A stretch of 64,000 bases of DNA. Source: Ilyonectria destructans (lineage: Eukaryota > Ascomycota > Sordariomycetes > Hypocreales > Nectriaceae). The notes beneath the pieces are model-generated. The model ran no database searches. It was not told the DNA's origin and saw nothing but the letters and a program-made list of their open reading frames with translations. Every line of letters begins with the position of its first letter. Positions within the stretch are counted from its first letter, which is position 1. The stretch lies in assembly GCA_020740775.1 (NCBI GenBank), contig JAHEWK010000002.1:248001-312000 (forward strand), given 5' to 3'. Below, piece after piece: positions 1-11,724 of this stretch. The position numbers were made by a program, and so were the translations under genes.

Positions 1-1830
1 TTGAGAGTGTCGACATGTTTAGTTACCTGGCCTTGGACTTCCCACAGGACGCTGACATGAACCTCGCGGATTTTGCTTGCCCGACAATAGAAGACGTTGA
101 CACCCACACCCTGTTGCATGACTCTGGTGGTGGTCTTGACTCGAATGGGTTGGCAGTTGGACCACCGGGCGAGGACGACTTGGTCATGGCAGGAGAATTG
201 TGCACCGACGTGGCGGCTCCCGATCAGTCCTTGCATGCCAGTCTCCCATCTCAGCGTTTTCGGATGGACGTGTCCCCAAACTTGATCAGAGAAATGTATG
301 CCGGTGGGGATTGTTCCTTGGCGTAATTGTAACTAATCAACCAATTTAATAGGATCGACCTATATTTCCTCCGGGTACAACCGTTCCTCCCTTTGTTCCA
401 CGGGCCAGAATTCCTTCAGCATTATGTTGGCAAACTTGGTAGCCAATACTATAAGAATCTCAACAGAGTGTCTTATCTTCTTGTAAATGCCATGAGCGCT
501 CTTGCTGCTCGGTATTCGACCTCGACGCATTTTGAAGGCGTTACCCGAGAAGACAGAGGGAAGGAGTTTGCATTCCGAGCACAGGTCGCGTTCCGTGATG
601 CGTCCAACGAAAAGGACTTTCGCGTTTCGTTGCCATGGCTGCAAGGATGCATCCTCATTGCGTATTATAATCAAAGCTTCGGACCCGATCCTAATCAGGA
701 TGACATGGTAAGACATTGTGTCAACTACGCAGCTGACCTAGGTCTGCATAGAGTGGACGAAGACTCGGCCCAAAGCCCAGTGTCATCTTCTGGACCCATT
801 GTCGCAAAGAATTGGTCGTCCAAGGAAGAAAAGCGAAGAGCTTGGTGGTCGGTTTGGGAGCTCGACGCCTTCGGCGCTGTGTCAGGCGGACGCCCAAACC
901 TCATCGACCCCCTCCAGGCTCGCATTCGATTACCAGTCTCAGACGAAACATGGTTCTCCTACACTCCTCTTGACTCGCCCATGTTCCATGCCAACCCCAT
1001 GGTGTGCTGCAAGCGTCTTAGCGACACCCAAGCTCAGGATGCTCGTCCGTGGTTTCTTATGAGCAACTATCTCATGGTCCAGTCGCACCAACTCGCGCAC
1101 AGAAAGACAGTCCGCCAACACGAGATCGACGAGTATGAGACCATACTCGCGTCTTTCTCTGTACTCTACCGGACGAAGTTTGAGCACCTGCATGACTGCA
1201 CTTATTTTGATGATGAGACATACGCGAGAAGCAATTGGCTCGTATTGACTAACCTCATGATACTCAAGTAAGTGGCTATTCTTCTCCGACGTCTTCTTTC
1301 AGCCCTGACCGATTTTCTTCCCTAGTGCGCGCATCATTATACAGACTTTTCATAGTAAAGTAGTACCGGAACCCACTCTCACTACCTCGAATCGCTTCTT
1401 TGAACCCACGGGAGGGGTTCGATGGTCAAAGGAACTCGTACAAGAGCATCGGCTGCACCACCTGAAGGATATCGCCAAAGATATCTTTCGGGTCTTCAGA
1501 AAGTGGGCATGGGCTTCCCGATTCATCACTTACGCCCCACCAACCATGATTGGGGTTGTGATTGGCCCTGCGTGGATCATCTTGAAGCTTGCAAACTCTT
1601 TAGGGGCACGACCATATGGTATTGGTGACGAATTTCAGCCGACTCTAGAGGAAGACGTCATATTCCTGATCATGACACAGCTGGCTCACTATTGGCGACT
1701 TGGCAGTTCACTTTTAAGTTTGTGTCCCTTTCTTGGTTAACATCGGAAGCACTTTGCCCTCTAACAGATCATCTACAGCTTTCGCACGGTTCTCCAGGAG
1801 CAAATACATAGATATGAGAAAAAGAAATGA
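1..1830 (+). CDS. Zn2Cys6-type fungal transcription factor, C-terminal part (5' end outside window)
   Basis: The reading frame is already open at base 3 and continues over the ATG at 15, so the N-terminus with the expected zinc cluster lies upstream of the window. The exons I see are about 1-325, about 354-1270 and from about 1326, separated by short introns. The protein shows the fungal-specific transcription factor middle domain: FLPLFHGPEFLQHY, then CVNYAADLGLHRVD, KRRAWWSVWELD and GRPNLIDP. The frame would stop at 1740, but a last small intron (about 1722-1777) would give a more family-like end, FRTVLQEQIHRYEKKK, stopping at 1830. It would be a nuclear activator, target unknown. Confidence is high for the family, moderate for the 3' end. 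A neighbouring monooxygenase relic downstream suggests a lost gene cluster. Confidence 0.75.
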
Positions 1831-2144
1831 ATGTGCAAATGCGGATGTCTAAAAGCATTCGCTGAGTCAGTGTGCCGCGGCATCCGTTGTTTCAAATCCA
1901 GCAGAAACCTCGACGCATGTATCCCTCAAATGCTGTTTGTACTGTTAAGAACCGCGAGGGCCATAGTCGGGAAAGTGGAAGAATGTAATGGAAGCTGGAC
2001 AGGACCAAGCTTGAGGCGCCGCAGGTGCGTGCTCTTTGAAAGGTTACCTCTGAAGTAATAAAATGTCTCGCAAAGACCTACCAGGCTGCCTCGATAGCTC
2101 TTGGACTTCTGTCAGCCGCGCATCGGTTCTATCTCGTGTTAGTA

Positions 2145-2975
2145 GATCCCTCAACGACTGAAAGACAGAGAAGACTTGTTTCAAGCCTTGATACCTAAGT
2201 TTGCCCCTGGGTGCTCCTGACTGACACCCAGGCCTGGTATCTGGAAGCGCTTGAGGAATATGATGTTCGATTCTTTAGCAGTCTCATTCAAAAGATCACG
2301 CATTGTGCCATGAAGGTCATTTCCGGAGAATAGATTGGGCTGAACCTCCTAATCTACTCAAAGGAGCGTGATATAGCGGCGCCGCCAACCATGGAACTCA
2401 CCGGCCGTGACGATTCTACCCTGACTAGGAAGTGGAAGCTGTGTTTTTAGTCGTGCCTATTCGTAGCTGTTCACGAACTTTCAAACTTCTTCCTTATCAG
2501 GGGCCGTAATAGCCGTCTTTTTACTGGCAGCCTACGGGGCGTGTTTGACGTCCGGGGCGACTATGTCGTTAAGGTGCTCCGGAGGCTGCAGAAGGAAGAC
2601 TACGCGACCATTGAGGTAAGGCCGGAGCTCGTCGCCCAATTCAACCAGTACGTTTACGAATACTTCAAGCGGACGGTATATACAAGTGAGTGTTGGTCTT
2701 GGTATCGAACGGGCAGGTTAAACTCGCGGATCGTGGCAACCTAGCCAGGATCATTAGCGCAATGTCTTGAAGTGCTGCAGGCTCCCCGGTGGGAAGACTT
2801 CATGTTTGAGAGCGCTTACCCAACAGGGAATTCGCTCCGATGGTTAGGCAACGGCTCGAGCCTGGGTCTCGCCGAGTGAGATCCTTCGTGGTTTCTAGAC
2901 GCGGATGTAGATATTCCCAAGAAGGACTGGCTCGAGGAAAGTAGGTTCTATAAGAGATGCCCATATGCTCACTGA
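2145..2975 (+). pseudogene. Baeyer-Villiger / flavin monooxygenase relic (C-terminal half)
   Basis: Pieces of a fungal cyclohexanone/steroid-type Baeyer-Villiger monooxygenase can be read in order: DPSTTERQRRLV near 2145, a frame change, YLEALEEYDVRFF (about 2237), LTGRDDSTLTRKWK (about 2398), then a long exon from about 2498 with FTGSL, GDYVVKVLRRLQKE, FNQYVYEYFKRTVY and PRWEDFMFE. The tail is interrupted by TAG near 2742 (where the family has Trp in a WPGS motif) and TGA near 2879, and ends at 2975. Stops of the TGG-to-TAG and CGA-to-TGA kind are C/G-to-T/A transitions, consistent with RIP. The FAD and first NADPH motifs are not present, so no functional enzyme can come from this locus. Confidence 0.7.
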
Positions 2976-3520
2976 GAATTAGGTGGGTGTTTGGCTGCGT
3001 CTGTACGGCGGTGAGTTTGGGAGTGAGTAGCGGCGCTTTTAGAATCTAACATCATCAAAGTAAAGTAATGCCCCCAGCAAGCCTAGCTAGCCAGCTACAG
3101 CCACAGTACTAGAAAACGTAAAACGTACATAGAACTGGCCAGACTCCAAATCCGGCACTTGGTCTTCCCCAAAAACCGAAGTAAAAGTCAATTGACCTTC
3201 TGGAGTCATGGAGTCGATGCGGAGTTTGGAAGATTCGGAGTTTGGAGTGGGGACGGGATTAGAGATGGAACCCACAGTAGCCACTACGGATCTGGACGAC
3301 GGCAATTGTGCTTCTCCCTGGTTAGCCCCGTTAGCGTTTCGAATGCTCTCTGGATATATCAGGATGATTACTGTTCCCTGTCTCTGCCGATGCGCCAGCG
3401 AACGCGAGGCGTAGCCTATGCTCTACAAAGCACAAGTTCCCCACTTACAGTACTTCCTTGTACCTGTAAGCCGACAGCCACGCACGTCAACCCGTCCTTG
3501 TTCCCGATACCGTCGTCGCA
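2976..3520. other. Intergenic region, no gene seen
   Basis: No convincing coding signal. It would have held the promoter of the broken activator gene that starts at 3521; nothing recognisable as an operator stands out. Confidence 0.5.
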
Positions 3521-3830
3521 ATGACGCCGGACACAACCACACCCCATTCACCTGATCCAAGCGGGGGACGCAGCATACATCGCAAGCGGGCGGTGCATGC
3601 TTGCCTGCCTTGCAGGAGGAGAAAAGTGCGGTGCGATGTGGCCTCTCGTGGCCAGCCCTGTACAAACTGCGAGCTCGATGAGAAAAGCTGTCTCGTTGTC
3701 TTACAGGCCTCCAAATTGTACTGCGACCCCGGAAATGGCCTATCTATATGCATAATTAATTGTTCTTGAAATTTGCTAACGCCACATAGGAGCCAAAGCA
3801 GACATGGCTATATGAATATTCAAATAAGGT

Positions 3831-3928
3831 CTTATATGAATATGCATGAATATATTCATATTCATATCCATATAATATATGGATATAATATATACTTACG
3901 TATCTATATTCATGCATATTCATATAAG
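3831..3928. repeat. Perfect 24-bp inverted repeat (arms 3831-3854 and 3905-3928)
   Basis: The two 24-base arms are exact reverse complements, separated by 50 bases of AT-rich sequence that itself contains a near-palindrome around 3867-3885. It lies between the zinc-cluster exon and the hAT-like relic. It could be a miniature inverted-repeat element or a terminal structure of the inserted transposon; flanking target duplications were not identified. Confidence 0.7.
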
Positions 3929-3939
3929 GGAGGCGTCCT

Positions 3940-5120
3940 GATTGGCTCAAATTAGATCTGGGCCTCCGTGGCTGTTATGTTGAAGAACTTGCTTTTTGAG
4001 AGATATAGGTGATACCAACCTCTGACGGGAAGTCCGGACTTCCGGGCTGCCAGTCTAAACAGCCTGTCTGAACAGCTAGAAGACCTTCCTTCCAGTTTGA
4101 TTAAATATATAACCCTTTAGTCTGATGTGATACACTCCAAATATACTTTATACCAGCACCAATCTCCCTACCCGACAATCTCTTAATTAGATCCTAAAGA
4201 AAACTCTTCAGTTAATATATACTATATAGTAATATACTGTATATTAGTATCTATAGCTTCTCAGGCTTTTAAGATATTAGTCTTATAGACTAATAATACT
4301 TCTATTGGCTTATTTATATTAAAACTTTTATAGAATTTTAATATTTTTTTCTATATAGATTATTCTAATAAATACCTTTAATTTAAATTTAGCTTGAAGT
4401 ATAGAAAGACTAAGAGATATTATACTTATATTTATCTTTACTATTAGAATCCTCTATAGTTAAATTAAGTATCTAGTAATACTATATACTATATAGAAAT
4501 AGCTTATTGAGCTCTTATATAAGTAAGTAAGGCTGCAAATAATACTCTATTTAGTATATTTACCTTATATATTTTATCTAATGCTAGTAAGTTATATATT
4601 ATCTTTTGTTCTTTATAGGCTGCTTTCTATAACTATTTTAATAAGTAACTCTATATTAAGGCAGTTATAGAGCTTCTAATAAGATACAGATTGCTCTTTT
4701 TAGCAGTTAAATACTTTAAGCTGTAAGATCTAGCTCTAATATATAATCTAGCTATTAGGAATCTTCTTATTAATAATTAAAAGTAGGCTATAAGCTATAT
4801 TAACTTAAATTACTTATTATATAGCTTATAGCTTACCGAAAGCCTTTAAATAATATAGTTAAAGATATATATATCTTTTAATCTCTAGATATTACTATAT
4901 TACTATAGTATACTTACTGTATATATTTAATAGATTAATAAGGACTTTAAGCTTTAAAAAGTACTATTAGAACTACTAGAGTGTAAATATAGCTATTTTA
5001 GTACTATATAGGCAATAATACTATATTAAATAATACCTATTTAGAAGAGCTATTAAAGATTTTAAAGGCAGAATCTAATATAAGTTTAACTTTTAGCTGC
5101 TAATATTACTATAGCTAGCA
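3940..5120 (+). mobile_element. RIP-degraded hAT-like transposon relic
   Basis: Very AT-rich with stop codons in all frames, but reading through stops on the plus strand from about 4600 to 5090 gives hAT-transposase-like text: AVIELLIRYRLLFLAVKYF, then LALIYNLAIRNLL, AISYINLNYLLYS, and INKDFKL preceding a KVLLELLEC stretch. This order resembles the DNA-transposase core of fungal hAT elements (LPF.LVE, LLPSR, DLWTSPN, F.L..LLGL). The element is partial and its ends and 8-bp target duplication were not found. It interrupts the activator gene at 3521-7413. Confidence 0.5.
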
Positions 5121-7612
5121 CCGGCAGCATTAAGACGGTTCGGCGGAGGTCTCGTTGGACTCAGGTAAATGCCACAGTGCTTTACTCCCACTTCACATAT
5201 CTGACTCTCGGCAACGTCCAAAATATTCCTCACCAAGATGTTCGCTACCTAGAGTCCCAAGGATGCTTCCACGTCCCGACTCGCCCGGGACTAGACGACT
5301 TGATAGAACAGTATTTCGCACATTTCCACGTCCTACTGCCTTTACTGAACGAATGAGACTTCTGGGATATGTACTGTCAGAAACAAAAAGACAACATAAC
5401 TTCTCAGGATAAGATGGCATTGTTGGTCTTTCAGGCCATGTTGTTTGCCTCCTGTAGTGTAAGTTTGATAGCCACCTGGGCCACCCCTTGATGAAACTTA
5501 GTCAACCAACTTAGAGCGATACTAGTATGTCTCTCATGAAACTATTGAAAACCTGGGCTTCTCTAGTCGCCAAGAAATTAGAACTGAGTTCTATAGAAAA
5601 ACAAAGGCAACCGCTCTTACCGTACGGAAAGTAAGGGTTGCAAACGACTGATATTTTCTATTAGCTTTTGTATAATTTAGAGACGGAAACTAGCCCACTT
5701 TCACTGGCTCCATCGGCACTTCTGATGGGCTGGATGCCATTATTCGAAACGACCTTGAGTCCTCACAAGACTTGGTTGGGCCTCGCCATTATTCAGCATG
5801 CGGAAAGTATCAACACAGATCTTCACGCGGGAATATTAGGTATGCTGGCCCCTAACAATATGGCTCAGAAGAAATATTAAAATACTCTACGCCGTCTGTG
5901 GTGGTGTTGTATCATCATGGACCGAATCTCTCCGCTCTGCAACCGATTCAACTGCTACATCACGAAAGATCGCTTTGATTTTAAGCAGTTTGCCATGCTT
6001 GGTATGGCAGATCTTGATGACGAGATACATCGATCAAATATATTTCCTCCGACAACTAAGCGACAATAAATCGCTCTATTTTCCAGGTTTCTCGAACTTG
6101 TTGTAATACTGAGTGATGTGCTTATCCCAGCTTCCCTATCCGAGGCCTCAGTGTCATGCCGTAAGGGAAAGCAAGAGGCCAGACGCCTCAATCTCGATTA
6201 TTGCGGCTCTATGTTGAAAATTTGGTATATACGAACCATAGCACAATTTCCTCCCTATGACGACAACTTCAAGAACCAATCAAATAAGGGACATAGGCCG
6301 CACGAATCCATCATATTACAAACGAATCTCATGTATATGTATTACCAGTGAGTCGCCTCAGCTACACTTACCGATCTCTTCGTCTGGAATACTTCTAACC
6401 CCATTACAGCACCGCCAATGTTGCTCTGTGCCACCACCGAATATCCAGTCAGTCCATCGCATCGAACCAGGCGGGCAGAGACATGGAGGTCATCCACCAG
6501 GTTGCGCAACTCCATGAGATTACTCACGAACTACAAGGCTCTACGTTCGACCTAATAAAATGTTTTAAGGAGTTGACGCGCCGCCGCTTAACCCACTGGT
6601 TACCAATGACAGCGTGAGTTGGATGCGCACTTCTAATAAGATCCTACCTCGGAAGTTGACGATAGATTTGTGAGACAGACTTGGGTGCATTACGACTCCT
6701 TTAGCATTGCACGTGATTACTGCGAGACGATCCTCTCTGAACAACGAGTTGCTATTAAGCCCATCGACTGGATCGGACTTAAATTCAAAGTCAAACCAAG
6801 ATCGGCTGAATGTATTGGTCGAGGTAATGAATAGTTTTGCGCTGCAATACTGGGGGGTGGAATGGATCAGGCAAATAGCAAAATACGCTGCTGATCTTAC
6901 CCAAATCGACACCCAAGTTTCATCTCAATTTGGCCACAAGTCCATCACAGACTGGAGTCACATCCTGCTGAAGCGACCGGATTTATACCTGAGGATTATC
7001 CGGACCATTGACTTGTGCATCAGCAAAGGGAGACCCCCTCAAGACATCGACTTTCCAGCCTGGCTGTGCGTTCAGCTAACAGCGGCCAAGGGAGCCGCCA
7101 GCAGGCACTCGCAGCAACAGCAAAGTCTATCCTCGTCCAAGAACAGCCCGGCAATCCTCGGCGCATCTCTGAGTCATGATGTAGACCATTTCGTGCACCT
7201 AATTCCTTCTGTCCCGGAATCTGTCTCCCGCGATGACTCCGTAGGCCACGAAGACGGCAGCGCGGGGTTGCTGTTGCATTGTGCCCATACCACAGGGAGC
7301 GTGTCTTCATACAACCAGACGAGCCATAACGATACGATATTGCAGAAGACGCTATAGATTTGGACGGGATGAATTGGGACATTATTGAAGAAGATTACTT
7401 ATCCATGCCTTGAGAATTAGAACAAGCATGGTACTCATAGAAGACATCAAATCGTACTTTCTGCCTCAACTTTGCTGTTTCACATTCAGATTGCTCCTGC
7501 ATTTTATGCATTAGTACGACCCTCTCAATCCCCTCGAGTGTAGACTCTAACCTGCCCGCCCCTATCGATGCCCATCAGGACGCTACAGTCGTCAACCCCC
7601 ACCAAACTCCCT

Positions 7613-7918
7613 TCAAGGCTTTCCAGCCGCAGGCTTGCCTTTGCCCTCGTTGTGGATCGGATCCTCTGCGCTCCGATCCGCACGAATATCCTCTTCGCTC
7701 TCGGTCGGCCGTGGCTTACGCAGCGGTTCAACACGCGACCGATCTGCTCTGACGTCTTCCTCTGATTCCGTGGGGTTGGGCTTGTGCTCCGTCGTCGGCA
7801 CCGCCTTTCCCAGGCCTGCTTGGTGCACAGCTGTGATGCCGAATCGGCGTGCCGTCACTGCAAGGCGCGCGAGCATCGTCGGAGATGAGACGGCGGCGCG
7901 TAGTGTGAGACGCTGCAT
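7613..7918 (-). CDS. Small mitochondrial-type protein with two ESEED-RADRS repeats
   Basis: A 101-residue single-exon frame. The first 35 residues (MQRLTLRAAVSSPTM, LARLAVTARRFG) are rich in Arg, Ser and hydrophobic residues and lack acids, as in a mitochondrial presequence. The rest is a hydrophilic, probably unfolded tail with two copies of PTESEEDxRADRS at about residues 49-61 and 71-83. Short fungal proteins with a presequence followed by ESExDVxADR motifs are common in Eurotiomycetes, but I cannot name a function. It lies between the broken activator and the activator at 8470-11114 and appears intact. Confidence 0.65.
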   Translation of the reverse strand: MQRLTLRAAVSSPTMLARLAVTARRFGITAVHQAGLGKAVPTTEHKPNPTESEEDVRADRSRVEPLRKPRPTESEEDIRADRSAEDPIHNEGKGKPAAGKP

Positions 7919-8469
7919 TCTTTATGTTGTTGTAGTTTATTTTGCAGTTTTGGAGCAGGAGAATCCAGCTGAATTGATGTTGTAATGAGCAGATGAGGAA
8001 GAAATGACGGTGGTATGAGGTCAGGATGGGATGTGGGGATTTTAAGTATCTCGTAGGTAGCTTGGGTTTATGACCTGGATCAAATATTCGTGCGGCTCGG
8101 ATTATCTCGGCTTGACTTTTCCGGTCTACGAATCGCCGAAGCTTCCCATTCAATGGATGAATTGAATCCAATCGATTTCAATTCCAAAAACTAACGTCTC
8201 TTGTGCCTTTTTTTTTTTCGCTGCAACGGGTTGTCCTCAATGCGACTACAGTCGAGTCAAACTTCTGGACGGTGACATCACCGACCTAACCTAACCATTC
8301 CCCGCTCTATCCCCGCCAGTCCTGAGTAGACCGTTCCAGTATTTCAGCCAAGCACCACCGGCCACTCGCTGATTAGTTTTAGACTCGTCCACTACCCCAC
8401 AATGAATGGCTTGGCTGTTGCGAGGAGGCCATCCAACTCAATATCGACTCCTAGAGACGGATGTAGGGC
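7919..8469. other. Intergenic region
   Basis: Promoter side of the small mitochondrial-type gene. It contains a run of ten T at about 8208-8218 and an isolated ATGTGGGG at 8031-8038. No gene recognised. Confidence 0.5.
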
Positions 8470-11114
8470 CTACTTATTTTCAGAGAACCTTGAATTAGAG
8501 GACTGCTGTTGGTGGCAGTGTTCTAGAAACACTGGCGGAACTCCTACAGATGTCAAGTCAGGGTTCAGTTCGGCATACATCTGCATACGATGTACTGCAC
8601 AATCTGAAGTATGAAACTCAATATACCGGAGAGCCACACTGTATAGCACCTGTAACAGACGGTACATTTCAGCCGCGGCTTCTGATACTTTTGGGGCTGG
8701 CTCAATTGAGGCAAGGAAGTCGTGAAGGCTGGCAACGTCGCTCATATCATGGGATTCGATAACGTGGCAGAAAAGAATGATAAAGGGGACAAAGGGGACG
8801 GATAATAAAGTCCTTAGAGTTATTAGAATGAAGTCATTAGCTCAAGGGATTGGGTTTGATTTGAGCTGGAATTGGTTGGATGATAGATGCTTGTGTGTGT
8901 AACTCACATATGTAGATACGGGGGAAAGTACCTAGAATGCGCGCTTTCGACAAAAGACATGCAATCTCGGTGTCGCCTCAGCGTCGCTCGTGCAGCTTCA
9001 ATACACTCGGGAATAAAGATTGTATGAGAGCCTTCACTAGGGGGGCTTGCTCGATACACAAGTGTAAGAAGAGACAGGCGGAGCACGTCGTCAGATGCCG
9101 ATATGAATTTGACCATGCCCTCTCCAATTGCTGAGTAGGCCTGTTCGATCCACTGTATCTGAATATACACGTAAGTTCTCAGCCAGTTCGCCCGGTTTAT
9201 GCCGAGTCGTGTGAACACAGGATAAGTTCCTACTTACACTGACTTGCCATAGCCTAATCTCTTCTAGGTCCTTTACCAGAGCGCTGACCCGATGCCGACG
9301 TACACAATTGGGCATTTTGATGGAATCCGGGCTGTATAGCATCTGGTAAATGTTTCCCTGACACCGTGCAGTTCTTATCCACATGGACACGAACGCTGAG
9401 AGAGGTCTAGTACCAAGACCTTCCACCGGGGGGATAGGTACCATCACGTCCTCGTCTTGGATGGACGACGACCGTCCTAGGCGAAGAGACAAACTCTTAT
9501 CTAAGTGGTATATGCGCCAGAAAAGAAGTTGCTTGTACTCTTGGTCTTCAGTTGTGTCACTCGTCATAGATGAAAGCCGATTGTAGCCCAGTCTTTGACA
9601 CAACTCTGACGCCTTGCATGTCAAGGTCCAAGCGAGCCACGGTTTTGAGATTTCGACAGAGTAATACGCCTAAGGATTGCGATATGTGAGCCTTGCAGCT
9701 ATAGCATGAAGGAACTCGGGTAAAATAAATACGTACGCCTAAAATTAGAGCACTAATCATGCTCGATGTTGCTGGTAAGTGCAAAGACAAGTTACTTAGA
9801 GTAGTCTCAAGGTTTTCCCGACACATTTCGGCGTATGATGCAGTCTCTTCTCTTTCGGCCGATGATGATGTAGTTTGCGATTGCTGCAGATAAAAATGAA
9901 ACATGCCATAGTTGGCAGTAAGAATGTCAGCGTCGGAACAATCCTCCGAGACATAAATCCTGAGACAGGTTTCGGGGAAATCTTTCAGAGGAGTGACTTC
10001 GAAGATCCAAGTAGACATTTCTGATAGCTCAGCTGTTGGGCCAAAGATGGGATTTGTCAATTTCGGACAATGGAAAGCAGGGCTAAAATGGGAGAAAGAA
10101 CATACTTTTGCATCTACGTATGAGTGACACAGTCTTTTCGATGGGCGGCAGTTTGATGTCCGGGAGAGTAGGGCGTTGAATGTGCCTAGCTTTGGGGTAG
10201 TACATTTCGGTGGCCGCAGTCTTCTGCTTGAAACCATCCACAATATGCTGCAGCACCTCTAAGCTCTGGTTCATTTCTAGGCTGGCGCCCTCTAGGATGT
10301 TTGTGTGAAGAAAATTTTGGAGGAACTCGTGGGCAAATACAGCGTTGGCTGCTAGTGAAGATTCTCCCTCGACAATAAAGGCGTGTAAAGTAGCTTGTAC
10401 TTTATCGTTCAAGACGATTGGGATTGATGGCACGGATGGTCGACATATAGTTGTTCCCTCTGCTGAGGCCTCCTTGCTTTGGGTTGGCGGTAAAGATCCA
10501 GATAGCAGGTTGGTCTTCATTTCCTGCAGTAAAAGAGTGACTTGTTCGAGCCGACGATCAAGTATGTCAATTTTTCTCTCACTGCACAGTGAGAAGAAAA
10601 TGGTCAACGACTGGTGATGAGCAAAGTGATGGAGGATGGGTTTATTAGAGCCGCATAATGATTCAATGTAACAATAACAATAAAACACTCACTAATTGGC
10701 AGATAGGAGAATGCGAGTGCGCTTCTCTTGGGACCGTCTCTCGGTGTAGACGCAGGGGATCTTGGTTTGGACGCATTGCGAACAGGGGAAGTTCCTACCG
10801 CAGCGAATCTGTAATCAATGTGTGCCTTGATTAGCTTGACGTGTGCTCAATGTGGTGTAGCCTCAAGGGGTTTGGCCTCTCTTCGATAAGACATAAAGGC
10901 GGCAGTCAACCAACCGTCCGTGGGTAACATGAACTGGGTACACACCTTACGCAAACGGCAAGCGTCACACTACAGAACTGTGAGTCATGGCTTGTACTGC
11001 GCGCGATGGAGGAAGGGAGGGTGTGGGATGGAAACTGACGGCTCTTGGTGTGGAGGTGGGTGGATTGTCTGGTATATCGCCTTGGGGGACATCATCCGAG
11101 CTGTCGGTGGCCAT
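8470..11114 (-). CDS. Zn2Cys6 transcription factor, paralogue A
   Basis: The ATG is at 11114 (MATDSSDDVPQGDIPDNPP). The zinc cluster is split over two tiny exons exactly as in the paralogue at 28333-31323: CDACRLRK ends at an intron near 10960 and IRCGRNFPCSQCVQTKIPC resumes near 10808. Then follow a coiled-coil-like segment ERKIDILDRRLEQVTLLL, a conserved linker LPDIKLPPIEKTV, and the fungal-trans domain (ASELCQRLGYNRLSS, DKSLSLRLGRSSSIQDEDV, MWIRTARCQG). Further exons give DDVLRLSLLTLVYRA and PFIILFCHVIESHD. All introns match the paralogue's positions. The C-terminus stops about 60 residues earlier than in the paralogue and lacks its Trp/Asn-rich tail. Probably a nuclear regulator of unknown targets. 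Confidence 0.8.
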
Positions 11115-11724
11115 GGTGATATGCAAGCGGCCGGTCTCAGTGGGCGTGACAAGGGGTTACCAGTTACGTATTATTAAAAACACGACTGTGGGGATCAAAG
11201 ACAAGGTAAGGGGCTTGTCATAAACGGGCCAGCAAGACGACGGACGGAATTGGGATGAATATTCAGACTATGACGGAGGAGGAGGAGCACGAAACTACGC
11301 AGGCCATGTCTGGAAACAGAAAAGTGGTGCCTTTTCTTGAGACAGGAAAGGGAGGGAACCCATTGCTGGAGCCCGCGGAATCCGTGACGCCATAGCCGTC
11401 TCGCGAGGCAGTGCATGAATACGCTAAAGATAGCAACATTCATCAATACGGGTGGGGCGAGCGGGTTCCACAAGCCAGTTTTTCTCAATGCCAAGAGACC
11501 TGCGGAGAGATACGGAGAAAGGCTAACCAACTACAGCCTTATTGGTGTCACTGCTTGCACAAGGTAGTGATGCTTGATCTCGAAGAACTAAGCCAGTATC
11601 CAAGTGAAGTAGTTTTATAGATTACAACTGTCAATATCTTTCTCTAGGTATGCGAGTAGATAAATGTAAAAGTGTGCAATGAAAATAATCCAAAAAGTTA
11701 AATAAAAAGCCAAGTCTACACTGA
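11115..11724. other. Intergenic region upstream of paralogue A
   Basis: No reliable gene. Open frames here show no family resemblance and no splice support. Confidence 0.4.

Larger units (their letters stand above)
3521..7413 (+). pseudogene. Broken Zn2Cys6 transcription factor (cutinase-activator-like) split by a transposon relic
   Basis: The first exon (3521 to about 3720) encodes a good binuclear zinc cluster, ACLPCRRRKVRC followed by PCTNCELDEKSC. The next exon of the same gene only starts near 5150 (DVRYLESQGCFHVPTRPGL, HFHVLLPLLNE), so about 1.4 kb of foreign AT-rich DNA interrupts it. Downstream exons show FSSRQEIRTEFYRK (5535), TSPLSLAPSALLMGWMP (5690), LRRLWWCCIIMDRISPL (5889) and a C-terminal part from 6707 that ends in an acidic tail DIIEEDYLSMP at 7413 after a frame change. 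In-frame stops interrupt the fungal-trans domain near 5354 (TGA), 5878 (TAA) and 6067 (TAA). The order of parts matches cutinase transcription factor 1-beta-like regulators. It cannot make a full-length regulator. Confidence 0.8.

Noticed and set aside
3087..3305. 72-codon minus frame near the broken regulator
   Set aside because: No family resemblance, no start context, low-complexity composition; treated as promoter DNA.
3840..5100. AT-rich DNA considered as centromere-like or origin DNA
   Set aside because: hAT-transposase-like reading and insertion within a gene explain it better.
8031..8038. ATGTGGGG outside the catabolic cluster
   Set aside because: A short version of the cluster motif is expected by chance a few times in 64 kb; not beside a cluster gene. 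The same holds for 31384-31390.
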